Assembly: GCA_010015745.1 (NCBI GenBank)
Contig: ML978201.1
Location: forward strand, 62,001-126,000
Length of the DNA: 64,000 nucleotides
DNA from: Setomelanomma holmii
Lineage: Eukaryota; Ascomycota; Dothideomycetes; Pleosporales; Phaeosphaeriaceae
Direction: 5' to 3'
A model generated the notes under the pieces. It was not told the DNA's origin. It did not search any database and saw nothing but the letters and a program-made list of their open reading frames with translations. Shown here in pieces: positions 56,919 through 64,000 of the stretch. Each line of letters starts with the position of its first letter. Positions within the stretch are counted from its first letter, which is position 1. The position numbers and the translations under genes are program-made.

Positions 56919-58662
56919 TCACGTCCACAGCCATTTTCGGCACTTCGCTGCACCACAAAGACACGGTATCGCATCCTCACCCGGCTCATCAATCACTTCT
57001 CCCTCGTCTTTGTCCAAGTAGTCGAACGTCAACTCCTCTCCCGCAGGAATGAATTGACAGGCAAAGAATGCAATATCGTAGACTCTGGGGTCGTGTTTGT
57101 TGTAGCTGACTGTGTATTGGCGGCAATTCGGCTCGCAACAATGGTTGATGAACTTTGTGGGGCCACCCATGAACTCTCCATCAACAACGTAGAGATCTTC
57201 TTGGGCGATGCCTTCTGATTCTGCAAACTTGTCGAGGGAGTAAAGGTATGATGCCTTCGCTTTCGATGAAGAGTCTTCGCGCCGTGTAGCTTCTTCATCG
57301 GTGATGATTTCGCCGCGGTAAGTGTCGATGAATTGACCTTCGTGCAAATCTTCTTTGCAACGCAGACCCCAGCCACGACCCGTGCCAGTTTTGAATATCT
57401 CGGCTTCGACGGTGCGACCGAATTGTACGTTCTTGTTGCGGCAGTGATCACCGCAATTGCACTTATTGTTGCATTCGTATATCGGACGGCGGGAGTTTAG
57501 GTAAAAGGGCACGAGACAGCCGGTACGTTGGATCTTGGTGCCTTCTGCAAAGTATGGGAATTTCTTGGGGAAGCCAATCGTGCTGCCACCATTTACGACA
57601 TAGTCGTTCCACTGAGCAAGCATCTGCGGGTCCGACCCGGTGATGCGAGATTCGTCGACGGCGGCATACTCAAGGCAATCACATTTCTTAGTATACTCAC
57701 ACCCAATGTCACGACCCATGTGTGGAGAGCATTGTTGACAGCCTTCTTGTGTCTCCGACGATGCTCGATATACGCCCTCCGTCAGAACATACTCGGGTAT
57801 GTATTTGAACCGAAGCGAAGGAGTGGTAGCGTCGACTGTGTTGAACAAGTGGATCCGTGCTCCTGGGACTTTATCGAGTCGTCGAGCGTATTCAGCTCGG
57901 ATGTATCGGAGCGCAACATCAACCTTGGCTGATCGTGCAGTTATTGTCATTTCTGGCGTCGGTACTGTGCGGACATCGACACTTGCGATATCTTTACCAG
58001 AGAACTGGAGCTTCATTAGCGAGAAATGGTGACCAATGGTGAGACATACCGGACGACAGAATATGAAGCCGTGCTCATTTGTATCCAGAACTCCATTGTA
58101 GGTATCGTCTGTTGTCGGAGGTATTGACGAGACTGATGATGACCTGGAGGCAGAGGGAGCTCTGCTGTCCAACTGTAGCCGATCAAACGGCGAGGCTCGA
58201 CGCTCGAAATCAGATGCTGTGTCTGGGCTTTTTCGTTTCCTTGTGTTGGCATTGTCTCGTATTGACCTTTCATGTTGTCAGTAAAGTTTAAGCTTGCATA
58301 AAAGCATGCTTCGTCTCACTTTGCGCGTGCCTCCAGGTAAGCTTGGACATTGTCAAGGCATCGTACTAGCTCTTCAATCGTATGCCATGAAAATGGCGGG
58401 GTATTTGTTCTGGTTTCGGTCTTCCATCGCACGAGAAACTGTTCTTCCTGAACAGGTGATATCATATCAGCCGCGCACGGACCACGTCCAGGGTGAGAGT
58501 CGGAAAGGATTACTTACGTTGCCAACAACGCGATTCGATAGTATGCAATGTACCTATGTAGATGACATGTCATTTGGCGCGTCTTAAAGTCTCCGCGGTC
58601 GCTCTTACCTTGTCAACGAGTACTCTCCGATTACCGTACCCATTAGTGGGAATGACCACCAT
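56919..58662 (-). CDS. Histone H3K9 methyltransferase-like SET protein with a chromodomain-like N-terminus (KMT1/Clr4/DIM-5 type)
   Basis: Four exons, 58662-58609, 58553-58518, 58447-58320 and 58266-56919, give 521 aa, all in phase. The first three exons read YGNRRVLVDKVHCILSNRVV, then GNEEQFLVRWKTETRT and FSWHTIEELVRCLDNVQAYL, the layout of a chromodomain. Next comes a disordered linker, then a Cys-rich pre-SET (GCQQCSPHMGRDIGCEY; ECNNKCNCGDHCRN). The SET core follows (GRGWGLRCKEDLHEGQFIDT; FINHCCEPNCRQY with NHxCxPN; GEELTFDY), then a post-SET CxCx4C (CLCGAAKCRKW). A possible extra 39-nt in-frame intron lies at 58011-58049. H3K9 methylation marks heterochromatin. The chromodomain part is the less certain piece. 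Confidence 0.85.
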
Positions 58663-59118
58663 AGCGGGCATTCCGAGGCTGCGACATGTTAGCTATCCTC
58701 ACGAAACACATGTGGAACATGTAGCATGTTTCTAGAAATTCTTCTACAGTTTTCTAGAACAATATATGTGCTAGATTGAGCTAAGCACAGAAGAGGTAAT
58801 AAGCGTAGACTAACCGTAGTAGCTATGCTTAAAAGGTGAAGGTTCGAATTCTCCAACACTAGAAGTACTAGTAATCGTGCTAGGTTAGTGTATTCAACAC
58901 TTTAGAAGACGTTGTAACGAGGAAGTTGCGCGTGTTGCGTGAGCTAGGTGCGGAGAAGCGTAGTACCTGTAGTCTAACAAATAACTTGAGATCGCCGCGC
59001 GATTAGCTGACTAATCACGCACAGACCAGATAACTAGCTAATTTACATATATCCATTTAGACCTAGCTAGAACTATTCTCTATAGGTCTATATCTATTAT
59101 TTTCAATCTAGGGTGTAG
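58663..59118. other. TA-rich block between the SET gene and the solo LTR
   Basis: Visibly richer in TA steps than its surroundings (CTAGCTAGAACTATTCTC; ATATATCCATTTAG), with repeated TTTCTAGAA. No gene. It may be an old repeat eroded by RIP-like mutation, in which the LTR later landed. It also includes the SET gene promoter. Confidence 0.4.
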
Positions 59119-59123
59119 ATATG

Positions 59124-59499
59124 TGTTACGAACAAAGGAAACGACTGGCAAGGGATACATGGGGCACACGGGATGACGCAAGAATCGCCTAACCCCACCA
59201 AGGTCACGTGACCACCATCCCGGAGGGATACCATCCCAAGGGAAGGTAACCTCCCGGGAGGACCCCAACCTCCCGGACGCACACAGGAGTACGGGATGTA
59301 CTGCAGGTATAAGATAGAGTCGATGGCCTCCTATAGACCATCGTGTTCAAGCAATCAATCATTGTTCTCACGAACCTAAGACTCTTTTCAGACGCACCAT
59401 CGTACTGTCTTAGTATTACCGATCCCTCTCGAACTCACTCACTCCCCAAGAACCAACTGCTAGACCCAATACAGATACCCTTATGTACAGGCCTTCACA
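59124..59499. mobile_element. Solo LTR of a retrotransposon
   Basis: The 376-bp element begins TGTTACGAAC and ends CCTTCACA (TG...CA). It is flanked by perfect 5-bp duplications ATATG at 59119-59123 and 59500-59504. Inside are a TATA-like GTATAAG (about 59308-59314) and two 12-bp palindromes, GGTCACGTGACC at 59202-59213 and CCTCCCGGGAGG at 59250-59261. No coding sequence, primer-binding site or polypurine tract is present, as expected after recombination between the two LTRs. The superfamily (copia or gypsy) cannot be fixed from the LTR alone. Confidence 0.78.
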
Positions 59500-59504
59500 A
59501 TATG

Positions 59505-59967
59505 TTCGCTTAAATTATTGGTTCTTTTCTTCTGCACGTGCTTCAACAAACGACGCGGTTGAGACCTGCCTGTATATGTACGGAGAGTAAGATAGCACGA
59601 GCGAAATATGCTACTAACGTTACACATGCAAAAGCATTAGCTTGTACAGCCGCATTGGCTTCAACCTCGCTGCGAGCTCAAAAGCAGTCCAAGCACAGCT
59701 TTACGACGCGCATTCGGTGGCTCTATAATTAGCTTCAACAACCATAGAACAGGTTCCTTGATTTCCATCCTGTCAACATGATACGGATTCTCCGAAGTCT
59801 GCTTTGGTTTAGCGTCGCGTCGATGTGCACAGTATGAGACGCATTCCACGCTAGTCGCACGTGGTGCTGTCTTATCGATAACCTTAAACCGCGCCCGCCA
59901 GCCAGAAAAGTTTCGGCCGTGCAAGCATCAGGAACGTCAACTTAACACAAGCCGCTCAACACACAAC
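59505..59967. other. Intergenic region, promoter of RRP1
   Basis: 460 bp between the LTR and the RRP1 start. No gene is recognised. Confidence 0.45.
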
Positions 59968-60864
59968 ATGGCTTCCGACGCGCAGAACAACCCTTTCATA
60001 AGGCATCTTACATCAAGCGGTACGCTCAAACGTACTTACAACGGATGAAATCAGCAACCTGACCTATGCGACAGATAAGAAAGTTCGCGATGAGGCACTC
60101 GAATCGTTGCGAAACTTCCTCAGCGCGCAAAAAGAGATTGCGGAACTCGACTTATTGAAGCTATGGAAGGGCTTGTTCTACTGTACGTCTATTGCAGTTC
60201 ATCTCACGACTACGACATTTTAGTTGAGATCAACCGCTCTGTGCTATCACAAGCTCGACCTCTAACACCCACAGGCCTCTGGATGCAGGACAAGTCCGCG
60301 AACCAGCAAAAGCTGTCCCGCGATCTCGCCTCACTCGTCTCCGACCTTCGTACACCCGTTGTCCTACCCTTTGTTCGCGCCTTCTTCCTCACCATGGCGC
60401 GCGAATGGTCACACATTGAAGCGCTTCGTCTCGACAAATACCTCTATCTGATCCGACGATATCTCAACGCGTCGTTCCAATGGTTGTCACGGCAGAAGTG
60501 GAAGAAGTCAACGTTGGAGAAGTGGAATGAAATTTTGGAGGAAACACCACTGAATGTGAGCGACATGAAGATCCCGAACGGCTTAAGATACCATATTATG
60601 GATATCTGGGCGGACGAGCTAGAGAAGGTTGCGGGCGAGAAGTGGGAGAAAGAGCCCGGAAGTAAGACACTTGAAACTCTGATGAAGCCTATCGATGTCA
60701 TGCTGGACGATGGCAAGCTGAAGGTCCTGCGGGATGCCGCGAGAGAGTGCTTGGGTGACGAGAGACTACGGAGATGGAGAGGACTCGAAGATGAAAGTCC
60801 GAGCGAGAAAGAACAAGAAGAGGAGCATGACGAAATGGAGTGGGGTGGCTTTGGAGATGATTGA
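59968..60864 (+). CDS. RRP1: Rrp1/Nop52 ribosomal RNA processing protein
   Basis: Three exons, 59968-60019, 60075-60182 and 60275-60864, give 249 aa. The Nop52 domain is clear from the start: NPFIRHLTSSDKKVRDEALE, then SLRNFLSAQKEIAELDLLKL, WKGLFYCLWMQDKSANQQKL and FFLTMAREWSHIEALRLDKY, followed by LIRRYLNASFQWLSRQKWKK. The protein acts in the nucleolus on 27S pre-rRNA and 60S subunit assembly. The acidic C-terminus (EKEQEEEHDEMEWGGFGDD) is typical. Both introns join in phase. Confidence 0.92.
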
Positions 60865-61191
60865 AGAAAAGCCTGGTCAGGCATGTTGCATTTCAGCAAG
60901 GCGTTCAGGACGCTTATACTTGGGCGTTCACACGCAAAAGCGAGCAGTATATTCATACCAGCGGCGAAGTTCGAAATACGAAGACCAACAGTGCTAGTCT
61001 CGCATACCCGTGAAGGCTGGACGCGACATTCACGCGCGAGCCAGATAATGACGTCAACGTGACCACCACTTCCCAATCTGCTTCAGCTACATAAACACAA
61101 ACATAATCTTTCGACACTTTCGTCAACCGCTTTTCACCTTTCGATCCATAGTCACGCCAGAGAGATAAGAACAACAACGATACCGACCACC
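60865..61191. other. Intergenic region, promoter of the small membrane protein gene
   Basis: About 330 bp with no gene. Pyrimidine-rich sequence precedes the next start. Confidence 0.45.
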
Positions 61192-61827
61192 ATGTCCTCA
61201 TCCACATCCCCAACCAAATCACCAGCCGCCAACCCCCCAATCATCCCAGATCCCGAACACAACGGCTCCATAATCCGCAAAGCCTTTCTCCTCGAAGCAA
61301 CCGCAAACCTTTTCACCATCCCCCTCATAACCCACACCCGCTTCATCCTCTCCTACCTCCTCCTGCGTCCCAGCGACATCAACCCCTCTTCCATCCTCTT
61401 CGCGCGCCTGTTCGGCGGCATCGTCGTCTTCGGCCTAACCTCTGCGCTACTCGCAGGCGCGAGTAACACGCGCAACGGCATCGAAAGTCGGCGGCCTACG
61501 TATCTACTGCTGGGGCTGGGAGAGGCGTGTTTGTTGCCAATTTTGGGGCTCGAGGTGGCGAAGGGGGGTGGGAAGGGGGCGGCATTGGGGGTCAAGACGG
61601 CGGTGGTGTGTATGGGGATGTTGGCGCCGCCGCTGTTGTGGAGGGTGTACGTGCTCGGTTTCAGGCCGGAGTTGTTGGGAAGGTATAGGGATGGTGGAGA
61701 GGGGAACGGAAAGGGTAGAGGGACGAAATGTGAGTGATTAGTCTAGTGTGTAATGAACTATATGCTAATCTCAGGTCAGATGGCGCTGTTAGCACAAACG
61801 ACGATGAGTGATGTTCATCTGGAGTAG
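61192..61827 (+). CDS. Small multi-pass membrane protein of unknown function
   Basis: Two exons, 61192-61729 and 61775-61827, encode 196 aa. The 45-nt intron has a GCTAAT branch point and CAG acceptor, and joins RGTKC to QMALLAQTTMSDVHLE. Without splicing the frame would end two codons later. Three or four hydrophobic segments are visible (AFLLEATANLFTIPLITHTR; LFARLFGGIVVFGLTSALLA; VVCMGMLAPPLLWRVYVLG). The N-terminus is Ser/Pro-rich with no signal peptide. I do not recognise the family. Confidence 0.7.
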
Positions 61828-62001
61828 GTAGAGTAATCGAATGAGCTACGTTTTGAGGAGGAGCCTACCGTTTGCCAGACGTCAGTAGTCACAATTAAAT
61901 GTAGTTGAGAAAAGATTATTATCTGGGCATTCAATTTGATTTTTGAACCTTGTGACGAGGAGACTGATCCTGTCCAGAAGCTTGAACATGACAGTTGTCG
62001 C

Positions 62002-63385
62002 TTACTTTGTGAATGCGAACGGACACCCGCCTCGATTTGCGTTCATCAGCCTATCCTTTGTAGCTTCACACTCCTCCACGCCCTGACCTTCGAGCTTCTT
62101 TGGACCAATCTCAAAGATCTTGTAGCCTTCAGGCTTGTAGTTCTTTCCATCAGGATACGGCCCGCTGATAGCCCAGCGAAACCATGCTAGTGGTGAGTTG
62201 CGGACGAAGAACGTTGGTTTGACATACCTATATCTTAATTAGCCAGAGCACATTCGTGGTATTGACTATTAGACTTACCAAGGCTGATTGTCGTATTCAC
62301 CCATGAAGTATCGCCCGGTCTTCGGATCAGGATTGTCCGTAAGCGGAGAGTAACGCCAGGCCCATGGTCTTGGTGGAAAGAGATACGTCATGAGAATCTT
62401 CCTCACACCAAAGATAAAGTTGATGAGCTTCGGGTAGATGGCAGGAGGATCATCGTACATCATCGACTTCCTGAGTCTATCGGTCATGAGCGCCTTGACA
62501 AAGTTCTTCGCGGTCGATTTCATCGGTCCTGGGACGTTGGTGAGAAGAATGGCCGACGTCTCTTCCGCAAGCTGGTGGTTCCACTTGTTCGGCACCATAT
62601 ACTTGCGCTCATACTGGTCAGCCCATTCCTGAATGTCCTCGAAGAACTCAAAGCCATCCCGGAAAGCGCTTGGTCCATGCTTAAGAGGAGTATAGTCGAT
62701 TCCCATAGCATCGCCAATGCTCTTCCATTGGGTGGCGATGCCACAAATCTCCAAAGGCGTTAATTTGCGCCACTCATACAGGCCTATCCATTTCTCGACT
62801 TCGAGAACGAAGAGCGACAGGGTGTATAGCATGTCCTCATTACTGATCTTGTTGGCTTTCTGGTAGCGGCCATGCAAGTAGTTCATGCGAGCTATGGCTG
62901 AGTTGGTGCGCTCAGAAGCCGGATGGTGACCCATGAACTCGATGATGAGGATCCCTGTGTCGGCGTATCGTCGCCCTGCATACTCAACTTTCCCAAGCTG
63001 CTGAGTCTCACATAACAGCTTGGAGATCGAAGGGATGCCGTAGGTCCTACGTTGCTTTTAGTATGAGTTGCTCATCGTCCTCGACAACACGCATCACATA
63101 CTTGAAGAGCGCAAAAGCCAGCGCCTTCCCGCTCGTCCACGGGAATTCTGTGCCTTGAACATATCTCGTAATTTCCCAGGCGTCTTCTGCGGTCATATTC
63201 TTGAAGTCTTCGCGCGTTTTATATGGTGACTGTTTGTGCCTCCAATCCCTGCGCATGAAGCGCACTCCTCGACAAAGCGCGACATAGGCAACAAATATAG
63301 CAAGTCCTGTTGTTGTCCGCGAATCCAGTCTACAGATGATCTGGTCCACCCAGTTCGAGAAATTGTTGTTGATAAATTGCGACAT
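62002..63385 (-). CDS. ER-bound oxygenase of the MpaB / DUF2236 family
   Basis: Three exons, 63385-63102, 63046-62279 and 62227-62002, encode 425 aa; splicing joins ALFK to TYGIPSISKLLCETQQLGKV and QPW to YVKPTFFVRNSPLAWFRWAI. An N-terminal membrane segment (TTTGLAIFVAYVALCRGVRF) anchors the protein. The conserved MpaB core follows: YADTGILIIEFMGHHPASER, AIARMNYLHGRYQKANKISN, DMLYTLSLFVLEVEKWIGLY. Named members cleave prenyl side chains oxidatively in mycophenolic acid synthesis or act as related haem-type oxygenases, but most fungal paralogs have no known substrate. No biosynthetic core gene is nearby, so a free-standing role is likely. Confidence 0.87.
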
Positions 63386-64000
63386 CTTGCGAGGTGCTAG
63401 GCAGCTGTCTGATCAAGGTTTCTACGGGTTTTTGTATGTAGCTTTAATCGGAGGCGAGCTGCCCACAGTCTTTGTATAGCTCGTCGGTCGTCGGACACTC
63501 GCCAGACACGTGAACGTAGTGTTGAGCCGACTATCTCGAGAGGTCGTAAGTACTGAGTAATAGGAAGTGTGCCGGGGCTTCCAACTAAAGATATACAAGG
63601 GCCAGGATGGCTTCTTCCGAGGCTGTCAGCACAACAGCCCCAGCACGCCCCGCTTACTCTGGTTCATTCTAATCTTACTGTAAGCATTATTTTAGGAGTA
63701 TGCTGTCTTTCGCTCAAATGAGAATCATGGAATGCGGACGTTCAGTAATAAGCTGCGCATTGCGGCCCGAGTCAGCAGATGATTCGCTTCGCATTGATAC
63801 GGGTCGTCAATGTGGTCGTCAAAGACAACATCGGCATACTATGTAAATTATAATCTGGCTAGGACCCTGCGTCTTCAAGCAACGCGAACACATTCATGGT
63901 ATGCTGCAGATCTCGCGCATGCCTAGTCTAAGTAGTGTACACAGTACAAATTATAATAGAGTAGTGGATGCTTTCTCGCAATTGTAGACTCCTGGAAGTG
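63386..64000. other. Intergenic region to the window edge
   Basis: The promoter of the MpaB-like gene lies at its left end. The rest shows no supported gene up to the edge. Confidence 0.45.

Noticed and set aside
58840..58875. A GGTTCGAATTC B-box-like sequence suggesting a tRNA
   Set aside because: The T-arm stem has a mismatch, no A box or acceptor stem could be found, and the region is TA-rich relic sequence.
63041..63101. Apparent frameshift in the MpaB-like gene after DDEQLILKAT
   Set aside because: A phase-correct 55-nt intron (63047-63101) joins ALFK to TYGIPSISKLL, the family sequence; the gene is intact.

Overview
The window is nuclear DNA of a filamentous ascomycete, most likely a Dothideomycete. 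The grounds are short GT-AG introns (about 42-80 nt), Zn2Cys6 and HET-domain genes, F-box-like families, a NUC-2/Pho81-type protein, a chitin deacetylase with chitin-binding modules, and fungal transposable elements (a Fot1/pogo element and a solo LTR). No species can be named from sequence alone. Exon joins given below were worked out by hand from splice sites and reading phase.

Layout. 0-5.3 kb: a membrane-anchored GH16 glucanase-like gene among relics of F-box-type genes. 5.5-16.6 kb: a seven-gene catabolic cluster in alternating orientation: FAD amadoriase/saccharopine-oxidase-like, MFS sugar-type transporter, D-2-hydroxyacid dehydrogenase, Asp/Glu-racemase-like, class II aldolase-like, 2-oxoadipate dioxygenase/decarboxylase-like (DUF1338/HglS) and a Zn2Cys6 regulator. 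Five of the seven are broken by nonsense codons, frameshifts or a 14-bp duplication. Only the dehydrogenase and the DUF1338 gene read open throughout. 17-24 kb: an intact F-box-like gene, a broken HET-domain gene and a broken M13 peptidase gene whose HExxH site reads HKITH.

24-48.6 kb is mostly intact conserved genes: the phosphate regulator Pho81 (SPX-ankyrin-GDPD), an XAP5/FAM50 protein, a UBA plus AT-hook protein, a secreted chitin deacetylase, a NIP30/FAM192A protein, an aldo-keto reductase, RAD51, nucleoporin Nup120, an E2 ubiquitin-conjugating enzyme and a coiled-coil/F-box-like gene. A damaged paralog of the last follows it.

50-64 kb: a tannase/feruloyl-esterase gene cut off at a junction with a degenerate, 3'-truncated Fot1/pogo transposon; a large coiled-coil protein; an H3K9 methyltransferase-like SET gene that also appears to encode a chromodomain-like N-terminus; a 376-bp solo LTR with perfect 5-bp target-site duplications; Rrp1; a small membrane protein; and an MpaB-type oxygenase.

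The most interesting item is the 5.5-16.6 kb cluster. Its gene content suggests a lysine/2-oxoadipate, opine or glycated-amino-acid route, and it appears to have been caught during decay. The pathway assignment is inference; the lesions are read directly from the sequence.
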